Source: Gammaproteobacteria bacterium
Lineage (GTDB): Bacteria; Pseudomonadota; Gammaproteobacteria; Pseudomonadales; Pseudohongiellaceae
DNA: 14,644 nt
Assembly (NCBI GenBank): GCA_016762995.1
Contig: JAESUT010000220.1
Span: forward strand, 1 to 14,644
Direction of reading: 5' to 3'
This document shows positions 1-5,976 of this stretch, in pieces. Below the pieces are notes generated by a model. The model saw only the letters and a list, made by a program, of their open reading frames with translations, did not search any database and had not been told where the DNA came from. Position 1 is the stretch's first letter, and every line of letters begins with the position of its first letter. A program made the translations under genes and the position numbers.

Positions 1-495
1 CCAAGAATGACCGAGGGTAATCCGCAGGCTTTAGCTTATTCGGATATCTTTAAGTTTAACGATGGTGATAGTGCGCTCCTGCATGTGGGAAGATATCTTT
101 TAGAAAGGGCTGAGAATGAATTTCGTTGGCTTGACAATCTGAGTCGTAGCCCAATACCAGTTGCTTACATGTGGGGACTGTTAGACGATATCAACCCGGT
201 TCGTATTCCCAATTATGTGTGGCTTAATTATCTCAATGAGCGCGAGGCTGAGAGTTCTTTTTGGATGCTGCCGACAGCAGGACACTATCCGCAGCGGGAG
301 AAACCTGAGCAGGTCGCGAAAATTATTCGCGCAGCGTTAAATGGCGAAGTTCCAGATCGAGTTTCAGAAAATACATTCATGCGTAGCTATGGAAGGAGAA
401 GGGAAGCTGAAGATGCAATCTTCGTAGGACATTCCGACGTTAAGAAAATGGTGTTTCCCAGCTCCATTAAATATACCCCTGAAGGCTATGAGTGA
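1..495 (+). CDS. alpha/beta-hydrolase, C-terminal part (5' end outside window)
   Basis: The open frame runs in from the left edge (the codons before the Met at 7 are sense codons), so this is the C-terminal part of a longer protein and the Met at 7 is probably internal. What is visible fits the last third of an alpha/beta-hydrolase fold: a beta strand followed by GLLDD (about 175-190), where one Asp would be the catalytic acid, and then AGHYPQREKPEQV (His codon 283-285), the usual position of the catalytic His, followed by the terminal helix. The nucleophile elbow and oxyanion hole lie outside the window, so the substrate class (epoxide hydrolase, dehalogenase, ester hydrolase) cannot be told. 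A tail of about 50 residues after the final helix is longer than in typical members. The next gene starts 83 bp downstream on the same strand. Fold assignment is fairly sure; the reaction is unknown. Confidence 0.75.
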   Translation, partial: PRMTEGNPQALAYSDIFKFNDGDSALLHVGRYLLERAENEFRWLDNLSRSPIPVAYMWGLLDDINPVRIPNYVWLNYLNEREAESSFWMLPTAGHYPQREKPEQVAKIIRAALNGEVPDRVSENTFMRSYGRRREAEDAIFVGHSDVKKMVFPSSIKYTPEGYE

Positions 496-519
496 CTGAT
501 TAGTTAACTGTCATACAAT
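492..519 (+). promoter_or_regulatory. possible sigma70-type promoter for the exported protein gene
   Basis: GTGACT (492-497) and TACAAT (514-519) are separated by 16 bp and resemble -35 and -10 boxes. The -35 matches the consensus at four positions and overlaps the stop codon of the hydrolase gene. Transcription would begin near 526, just ahead of the hairpin at 533-556. Judged by eye only, so weak. Confidence 0.25.
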
Positions 520-532
520 AATTATCAAGAGA

Positions 533-556
533 CTAGCTCAATAGAGAACGAGCTAG
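533..556 (+). repeat. inverted repeat (hairpin) between hydrolase and exported-protein genes
   Basis: CTAGCTC (533-539) and GAGCTAG (550-556) form a perfect 7-bp stem with a 10-nt loop. No T-run follows, so it is not a standard intrinsic terminator. It lies 22 bp before the start codon of the next gene. It could be a 5'-UTR hairpin, a weak attenuator or a protein-binding site. Confidence 0.5.
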
Positions 557-578
557 ATTAATCAAAAGAGAGATTTTC

Positions 579-1559
579 ATGAAAAAAGTAATCTGCGTTC
601 TTAGCGCTTTGCCCTTGTCTTTGGGTATGGCCTTCAGCATGGCAGCAGAAAATTATGATCCGCCCAGGACAGCATTTGGCGTGCCAGATGTGCAGGGCAT
701 TTGGACCTATGAAACCCGGACATCACTACAAAGGCCCGATATCTATGACGGCGCGCTTGAAATTGATGAAGAGACAATGCTGGCAAAGATGATTTCTACT
801 GAGGAGTACAATAAATTTCTCGCTGAGACCGGTGCCGAGGGTCCTACCGGTGGGGCTGTAGGTGCCTACAATGATTTTTGGTTCGCGCCGGGTAACGCAT
901 TGGCGATTATGAACGGCATGTACCGAACTTCTTTGATCGTTGATCCGGTCGATGGACAGATTCCATGGAAAGAAGGTGGGCGAGAGGTTCGCCAAACCCA
1001 GCGTGATAGTTTGTTAATGGGAAGAGACAGCAGCGATGGTCCTGAGGGCAGAGGACTGGCAGATCGCTGCTTGGTAAGCTATGCATCGACGATGCCTTTC
1101 GTAAGTAGTTTCTACAACAACAATATGCAGATCGTGCAGTCTCCTACCCACGTTATGTTGTTAGCCGAGATGGTGCACAATGTGCGCGTCGTGCGTATCG
1201 ACCAAGACTTTCGTGATCTGCCCTTCGAGCAGTGGTTGGGAGATTCAATCGGCTACTACGAGGAAGATACGCTGGTTGTAGTCACCCGAGATTTTAATCC
1301 CTGGCAAATTAAGGAATATCTGATTTCAGCGAACGTGACGCTAACCGAGCGCTTCACGCGTGTTGCAGACAACAGAATTCATTATTCATTCACCATCGAT
1401 GATCCGGAGCTGTACTCGCAGCCGTGGACAGCAGAGATGCCAATGGCAATCCTGAGCGAGCAGATGTATGAATATGCCTGTCACGAGGGCAACTATTCGC
1501 TACCTGCTATTCTAGCCGGCGCCCGACGCGAAGAAATGGACGAGAAAACAGGTCGATAA
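579..1559 (+). CDS. exported protein of unknown function
   Basis: A 326-residue protein whose first 22 or so residues are a typical Sec signal peptide (MKK, hydrophobic stretch, then AMAA-like cleavage region ending near AENYDPP), so it should be periplasmic or exported. The body contains FGVPDVQGIW near the N-terminus, RTSLIVDP, a WLGDS-type segment, EEDTLVVVTRDFN, ERFTRVADN, and a C-terminal YACHEGNYSLPAILAGARREE. From memory this pattern belongs to a group of uncharacterised secreted proteins common in Acidobacteria and marine gammaproteobacteria; no enzymatic activity is established for it that I know of. Two Cys (one in RCLVSYAS, one in YACHEGNY) could form a disulfide. GAGAG at 568-572 is a reasonable ribosome binding site 6 nt before ATG 579. 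Its upstream neighbour is a hydrolase on the same strand, so they may share transcription. Gene call is secure, function unknown. Confidence 0.88.
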   Translation: MKKVICVLSALPLSLGMAFSMAAENYDPPRTAFGVPDVQGIWTYETRTSLQRPDIYDGALEIDEETMLAKMISTEEYNKFLAETGAEGPTGGAVGAYNDFWFAPGNALAIMNGMYRTSLIVDPVDGQIPWKEGGREVRQTQRDSLLMGRDSSDGPEGRGLADRCLVSYASTMPFVSSFYNNNMQIVQSPTHVMLLAEMVHNVRVVRIDQDFRDLPFEQWLGDSIGYYEEDTLVVVTRDFNPWQIKEYLISANVTLTERFTRVADNRIHYSFTIDDPELYSQPWTAEMPMAILSEQMYEYACHEGNYSLPAILAGARREEMDEKTGR

Positions 1560-2037
1560 AACTGAGAGCCGAATCGATCTATTGAGTAACCTTTTTGCTT
1601 CTCTGGCTCTAGTATAGATATGTTTAAAGGCTAGATGATATTGGCTGAATCCGAATTCGCACAGTGAGCAGAGCGATTGTCTTTCGCGCAGTTTTGTATC
1701 CGCAGTGAGATCGCCGATCTCGTAGTACAGCTCCCCTAAGGCTGGCTGCAAGTTTTCGTCAGCTAACCTTTCTTTAATTTCTAGCGTCTACAGCAATTTC
1801 AGCAGGTGATGAATGGGGAGTTTGGTCTCGCTCTTATCTGGCAGGATTGCTTGGCTAGCTCTAGAAAAACATGCTGAGGATGGATATTGCCTTAATATCG
1901 CCTCTTCTGTCGCCTAACTGGCTGATTTTAGGTAGAATCTTGACCCCCCAAAGCCTAAAAGCAGCGCGCGGCCAAGATTGGGTGTAGATAACTTGGTGTG
2001 GACCACACTACGCGTAAAACTCACGGACCCGAAAGAC
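1560..2037. other. gene-free stretch upstream of pycA
   Basis: About 480 bp with no convincing gene. It contains a weak hairpin just after the exported-protein gene (AGAGCC 1565-1570 with GGCTCT 1605-1610, 34-nt loop), a short inverted repeat CCTAA/TTAGG around 1913-1932, a TAGAAT box (1933-1938) that could be a -10 for pycA though no good -35 precedes it, and a palindrome at 1996-2008 (listed separately). No tRNA-like cloverleaf was seen. A minus-strand reading frame covering 1512-1751 shows no recognisable protein. Confidence 0.6.
1996..2008. promoter_or_regulatory. perfect palindrome GTGTGGACCACAC before pycA, candidate operator
   Basis: GTGTGG and CCACAC flank a single central A, ending 29 bp before the pycA ATG. 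A one-base centre is too tight for an RNA hairpin, which makes a dimeric protein-binding site more plausible than an RNA element. The regulator cannot be named from this sequence. Confidence 0.4.
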
Positions 2038-3465
2038 ATGAGCAAGCGGAAAATCAAGAAATTACTAATCGCTAATCGTGGCGAAATTGCTCTGCGCATC
2101 GTCCGCGCATGCGCCGAAATGAGTATTCGTTCGGTGGCCATCTATACCGAACCAGATCGCTATGGTCTGTTCGTTAAGCGTGCCGATGAGTCCTATTCTC
2201 TTGGTGAGGACCCTCTAGCAGGTTACCTGCACCCTGCGCGAATAGTGAACCTCGCAGTTGAAACTGGCTGTGATGCTCTTCATCCCGGTTATGGATTCTT
2301 GTCTGAGAATCCAGAATTGGCGCGGCTCTGCGAAGAGAAAGGCATCGCCTATGTAGGTCCTTCTAGTGCCGTTATTCAGCGCATGGGAGATAAGACCGAG
2401 GCACGTAAAGCAATGACGGCGGCCGGTGTGCCGGTCACCCCAGGTACTGACGGCAATCTCGCTGATATCGACGAGGCCATCATCGAGGCGGCACGCGTCG
2501 GTTACCCAGTAATGGTTAAGGCGACTTCCGGTGGCGGTGGCCGTGGCATTCGTCGTTGTGATAGCGAGGAAGAACTGAAGAGCCAATATCCACGAGTGAT
2601 CTCTGAGGCTACTAAGGCCTTTGGTTCGGCCGAAGTGTTTCTCGAAAAATGCATTATCAATCCCAAGCATATAGAAGTTCAAGTGCTTGGAGATTCCCAC
2701 GGGAACGTGGTTCATCTCTATGAGCGCGATTGTTCCATTCAGCGTCGCAACCAGAAGCTTATCGAGATTGCCCCTAGTCCGCAGATATCCGAAGAGCAGC
2801 GAGAGTATTTAGGTCAGCTAGCCGTGACAGCAGCGAGTTCGGTTGGTTACGTAAGCGCGGGTACGGTTGAATTTCTCCTCAGTGGCGACGATGTCTATTT
2901 TATGGAGATGAACACCAGGATTCAGGTGGAGCATACGATTACCGAACAGATAACCGGTGTCGATATAGTTCGCGAGCAAATACGCGTCGCCGAAGGCCGG
3001 GAGCTCAGCTATCGACAGGAAGACATTAGCTATCGCGGTTTTGCCATACAGATGCGTATTAATGCGGAAGACCCAAAGAACGATTTTCTTCCTTCGTTCG
3101 GTCGCATTACCCACTATTATGCCCCCGGCGGTCCTGGTGTCCGTGTCGATACCGCCATCTATACTGGCTATGAAATTCCACCCTACTATGACTCGATGTG
3201 TTTGAAGCTCATAGTCTGGGCACTCACGTGGGAGGAGGTCACGGCGCGAGCAGAGCGAGCGATCGATGACATGCGCCTGCATGGGATTAAGACAACGGCA
3301 GCGTATTACAAACAAATACTCAGCCATGAAGATTTTCAGCAGCCAGATTTTAATACTAGCTTCGTAGTGGAGCATCCTGAATTACTTAACTATTCCGACA
3401 AGCGTCATCCTAGCGAAGTAGCCTTGGCTCTGGCGGCAGCAGTTGCTGCCTATTCGGGCTGGTAA
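2038..3465 (+). CDS. pycA: pyruvate carboxylase subunit A (biotin carboxylase)
   Basis: A 475-residue cytoplasmic biotin carboxylase: it uses ATP and bicarbonate to carboxylate the biotin carried by PycB. Seen in order: N-terminal domain KKLLIANRGEIALRIV (7-22), HPGYGFLSEN, ATP-grasp glycine loop KATSGGGGRG (161-170), ERDCSIQRRNQK (229-240), and the catalytic EMNTRIQVEH (290-299) with Glu290, Asn292 and Arg294 in place. The C-terminal domain is complete and ends in an Ala-rich tail. The length matches two-subunit PycA proteins of pseudomonads. AccC of acetyl-CoA carboxylase is closely similar, but pairing with pycB 28 bp downstream decides for pyruvate carboxylase. ATG 2038 was chosen over TTG 1978 because family similarity begins at MSKRKIKKLLIANRG; there is no strong Shine-Dalgarno before it. 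A palindrome lies 29 bp upstream. Confidence 0.95.
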   Translation: MSKRKIKKLLIANRGEIALRIVRACAEMSIRSVAIYTEPDRYGLFVKRADESYSLGEDPLAGYLHPARIVNLAVETGCDALHPGYGFLSENPELARLCEEKGIAYVGPSSAVIQRMGDKTEARKAMTAAGVPVTPGTDGNLADIDEAIIEAARVGYPVMVKATSGGGGRGIRRCDSEEELKSQYPRVISEATKAFGSAEVFLEKCIINPKHIEVQVLGDSHGNVVHLYERDCSIQRRNQKLIEIAPSPQISEEQREYLGQLAVTAASSVGYVSAGTVEFLLSGDDVYFMEMNTRIQVEHTITEQITGVDIVREQIRVAEGRELSYRQEDISYRGFAIQMRINAEDPKNDFLPSFGRITHYYAPGGPGVRVDTAIYTGYEIPPYYDSMCLKLIVWALTWEEVTARAERAIDDMRLHGIKTTAAYYKQILSHEDFQQPDFNTSFVVEHPELLNYSDKRHPSEVALALAAAVAAYSGW

Positions 3466-3480
3466 CAAAAGAACATTGGC

Positions 3481-3485
3481 AGGAG
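3481..3485 (+). promoter_or_regulatory. ribosome binding site of pycB
   Basis: AGGAG with an 8-nt spacer to ATG 3494. It fixes the pycB start inside the 28-bp gap after pycA rather than at the upstream Met that would overlap pycA. Confidence 0.8.
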
Positions 3486-3493
3486 AAATAAGT

Positions 3494-5293
3494 ATGACCA
3501 AGCCTAGACCCATTCAAGTCACCGATGTCATTCTGCGAGATGCGCATCAATCATTGATTGCGACACGTATGCGCCTTGATGACATGTTACCCATTTGCAA
3601 GCAACTGGATGAGATCGGCTATTGGTCACTCGAAGTCTGGGGAGGCGCGACGTTTGATGCCTGCATACGTTTTCTAAAAGAAGATCCCTGGGAGAGATTA
3701 CAAAAACTTCGAGCGGCGCTTCCAAACACGCGACTGCAAATGCTGCTTAGAGGGCAAAACCTTCTCGGCTATCGCCACTACGCTGATGATGTTGTCGCAG
3801 CCTTCGTGCAGAAATCTGCGGACAATGGTATCGATGTGTTTCGTGTCTTCGATGCATTGAATGACTTGCGCAACATCGAAACGGCGATGAAGGCGGTGAA
3901 GGATGCGGGAAAACATGCCCAAGGGACAATCTGTTTTACGACTAGTCCAGTGCACAATGCTGAGCTCTATGTACAGCAGGCGAGGCAGTTGCAAGATATG
4001 GGCGCAGACTCTATCGTCATAAAGGATATGGCGGGACTCCTGACCCCTTACGGTACGTACGAATTAGTAAAAGCGATAAAAGAGGCCGTTCCTTTAGATC
4101 TTGTCATCCATAGTCACTCTACTTCTGGTCTGGCGTCACTTTGCCAACTCAAGGCGGTGGAAGCGGGTGCGGATAGGATCGATACGGCTATATCGGCGTT
4201 CGCTGGAGGCACGTCCCATCCATCGACGGAAGCGCAGGTAGCCGCGCTTAAAGACAGCCCCTATGACACGGGCTTGGATCTGACAAAACTTACCGCTATC
4301 GATGATTACTTTCGTAAGGTGCGCAAGAGGTATCAACAGTTCGAAAGCGAATTTACGCGAGAAGATATTTCGGTGCAGATCAATCAAGTGCCGGGTGGCA
4401 TGATGTCTAACTTGGCTAATCAACTAAAAGAGCAGAACGCACTTGATCGCATTCGAGAAGTATTCGACGAGATACCGCGAGTGCGCGAAGATCTTGGGTT
4501 TCCGCCGCTGGTTACCCCAACCTCTCAGATTGTTGGTACACAAGCTGTCTACAATGTCCTTTCTGGTGAGCGCTATAAGACGATAACCAATGAAGTTAAA
4601 CGCTATCTGCAGGGCGGCTATGGGCGGCCTCCCGCGGCAGTAGATGAAAAGCTTCGCAATAAGGCTATTGGTAAGGAAGCCTATAGGGATGAGCGGCCTG
4701 CAGATTTTATCAAGCCAGAACTTGCAAAGTTACGCAAAGAGATTGGCGATCTAGCGAAAAATGACGAAGACGTTTTGACCTTCGCCATGTTCCCTGATTT
4801 GGGTCGTGAGTTTCTGCAGCAACGTGCCGACGGCACATTGGAGCCAGAGGCCTTGCTGCCTCCCGATAGCGGGGGCAAGGCTAAAGCCTCCATGGCTACG
4901 GAGTTCAAACTCGATGTACATGGCGAATCCTACGAAGTGGCAATTACCGGCGTTGGTGATTCTGGTGCTGGACGCCGCAAGATCTACCTGTCTATGGATG
5001 GTATGCCTGAGGAAGTGATCTTCGAGCCACTCAATGAATATGTTGCCCAGAAGGGTGACAAGAGAAAGAAGGCCACTGAACCGGGTCATGTCACCGCCGC
5101 GATGCCAGGCAACATTGTCGAAGTTCTAGTGTCCCAAGGCGATTCGGTTAGTGCCGGTCAGGCTGTGTTAGTCACCGAAGCGATGAAGATGGAGACGGAG
5201 ATTCACGCCAACATCGACGGCAAGATTCTAAACGTCAATGTCACTAAGGGCGACCGAATCACACCGGGTGAAGTGCTTATCGAAATCGGCTAA
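3494..5293 (+). CDS. pycB: pyruvate carboxylase subunit B (carboxyltransferase plus biotin carrier)
   Basis: A 599-residue cytoplasmic protein that moves the carboxyl group from biotin to pyruvate, giving oxaloacetate to refill the TCA cycle. An HMGL-like TIM barrel (about 10-270) shows RDAHQSL (15-21, Asp16 a metal ligand), KDMAG (177-181, with the Lys expected to be carbamylated) and IHSHS (His206 and His208 as metal ligands). A conserved carboxylase domain follows (about 290-490), then a biotinyl domain (about 530-599) with EAMKMETE, biotin on Lys565, 34 residues from the end. The same layout occurs in the oxaloacetate decarboxylase alpha subunit, but no beta or gamma membrane subunits are nearby and pycA is immediately upstream. 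AGGAG (3481-3485) lies 8 nt before ATG 3494, which favours this start over the in-frame upstream Met at 3443 that overlaps pycA. Activity needs a biotin ligase encoded elsewhere. Confidence 0.95.
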   Translation: MTKPRPIQVTDVILRDAHQSLIATRMRLDDMLPICKQLDEIGYWSLEVWGGATFDACIRFLKEDPWERLQKLRAALPNTRLQMLLRGQNLLGYRHYADDVVAAFVQKSADNGIDVFRVFDALNDLRNIETAMKAVKDAGKHAQGTICFTTSPVHNAELYVQQARQLQDMGADSIVIKDMAGLLTPYGTYELVKAIKEAVPLDLVIHSHSTSGLASLCQLKAVEAGADRIDTAISAFAGGTSHPSTEAQVAALKDSPYDTGLDLTKLTAIDDYFRKVRKRYQQFESEFTREDISVQINQVPGGMMSNLANQLKEQNALDRIREVFDEIPRVREDLGFPPLVTPTSQIVGTQAVYNVLSGERYKTITNEVKRYLQGGYGRPPAAVDEKLRNKAIGKEAYRDERPADFIKPELAKLRKEIGDLAKNDEDVLTFAMFPDLGREFLQQRADGTLEPEALLPPDSGGKAKASMATEFKLDVHGESYEVAITGVGDSGAGRRKIYLSMDGMPEEVIFEPLNEYVAQKGDKRKKATEPGHVTAAMPGNIVEVLVSQGDSVSAGQAVLVTEAMKMETEIHANIDGKILNVNVTKGDRITPGEVLIEIG

Positions 5294-5339
5294 AAATTGC
5301 GGCTTTTCCGTCACTAATGCTTACATTTTCAAGCGATAG

Positions 5340-5370
5340 GTGCCGCCAAATTATGTGAGAATGGCGGCAC
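5340..5370. repeat. inverted repeat between pycB and the small membrane-anchored protein
   Basis: GTGCCGCC (5340-5347) and GGCGGCAC (5363-5370) form a perfect 8-bp, GC-rich stem with a 15-nt loop. The next bases are A-rich rather than T-rich on the plus strand, and no T-run follows on the minus strand either, so it is not a textbook intrinsic terminator. It may protect the 3' end of the pyc transcript, terminate weakly, or bind a protein 31 bp upstream of the next gene. Confidence 0.55.
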
Positions 5371-5401
5371 TAAAAATAATCAAAAATAGGTAGTTAGTCA
5401 A

Positions 5402-5899
5402 ATGAGCAAACTCAAAATAGCAGGCTGGGTATTAGGCCTTGTACTTGCTTCGGTCGCCGTATTCTATGTGTATACGGCACCATTCAATTACCAGAGGCTT
5501 CCGGGCGTCAGGATTGGAGGGCAGCTAACTGAACATCCTACTAACTGGAATACGATCGATACTGAGGGTGTCGTCTATCTAAAATTGGCTGGTTTCCCTC
5601 CGGTTGTCGTAAAAGTTTTCTATGCCTCTGACGAGGGCGGTATAATCACCGCGACCCGTCCTGATAAAGGTTATTGGGCGGGACGAGTTAGAGAAAATCC
5701 CGATGGTTGGATTCGCTTTGGTGACGAGACTTATGCTTTGCAGGCAACAGAAATATTTGGCGATGCACGACTCCCAATGCTAGAAGCCTACGGAGCAAAC
5801 AACGGCATGCAGATGCGTTACGATTTCGAGGGCGAGATAGTCGTCGGACAGAACGAGCCTCTGCATACTTGGGAAGTGTTCTACTGGACTACACGCTAG
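5402..5899 (+). CDS. small membrane-anchored protein, split beta-barrel (flavin-reductase-like) fold suspected
   Basis: A 165-residue protein with one N-terminal hydrophobic helix (about 5-24), likely an uncleaved anchor that leaves the rest in the periplasm. The soluble part has LPGVRIGGQL (33-42), a Trp in the segment after it, alternating beta strands (VVYLKLAG, VVVKVFYAS, GIITATR), then GYWAGRVRENPDGWIRFGD (about 90-108) and YALQATEI. This order of strands, with a W..R...NP segment before a G..YAL strand, resembles uncharacterised split-barrel proteins of the pyridoxamine-phosphate-oxidase and deazaflavin nitroreductase superfamily. That is pattern recognition, not proof, and cofactor binding is not shown. 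It sits 108 bp after pycB and directly ahead of a strong terminator, so it may be the last gene of the pyc transcript or have its own promoter. The RBS is weak (AGG near 5388). Confidence 0.8.
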   Translation: MSKLKIAGWVLGLVLASVAVFYVYTAPFNYQRLPGVRIGGQLTEHPTNWNTIDTEGVVYLKLAGFPPVVVKVFYASDEGGIITATRPDKGYWAGRVRENPDGWIRFGDETYALQATEIFGDARLPMLEAYGANNGMQMRYDFEGEIVVGQNEPLHTWEVFYWTTR

Positions 5900-5923
5900 C
5901 TCAAATTCTCTTTAAGTCAAAGT

Positions 5924-5959
5924 AAAAGCCTTGCCCGTTGAACGAGCAAGGCTTTTTTT
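5924..5959. terminator. bidirectional intrinsic terminator
   Basis: AAAAGCCTTGC (5924-5934) pairs perfectly with GCAAGGCTTTT (5946-5956), followed by a T-run to 5959 on the plus strand. On the minus strand the stem ends in TTTT then ACTTT. It lies between two convergent genes, the small anchored protein (ending 5899) and the TonB-dependent receptor (ending 5977), so it can serve both. Confidence 0.92.
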
Positions 5960-5976
5960 ATTTTTTCAAGAAAAAT

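Noticed and set aside
1565..1610. Terminator after the exported-protein gene
   Set aside because: Only a 6-bp stem with a 34-nt loop and no T-run after it.
1512..1751. Minus-strand reading frame in the gap before pycA
   Set aside because: No recognisable family, it runs into the end of the plus-strand exported-protein gene, and no convincing ribosome binding site was noticed.
1978..2037. TTG start giving pycA a 20-residue N-terminal extension
   Set aside because: The extra residues have no counterpart in biotin carboxylases, which begin just before the IANRGEIA motif; ATG 2038 gives the expected length.
2215..3375. Long minus-strand reading frames opposite pycA
   Set aside because: They lie entirely antisense to a strongly conserved gene and their translations look like shadow frames.
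3443..3493. Upstream in-frame Met for pycB overlapping pycA
   Set aside because: AGGAG at 3481-3485 is placed for ATG 3494, and the extra 17 residues read like non-coding sequence.
3494..5293. Oxaloacetate decarboxylase alpha subunit instead of PycB
   Set aside because: No beta or gamma membrane subunits are present and a biotin carboxylase gene is immediately upstream.
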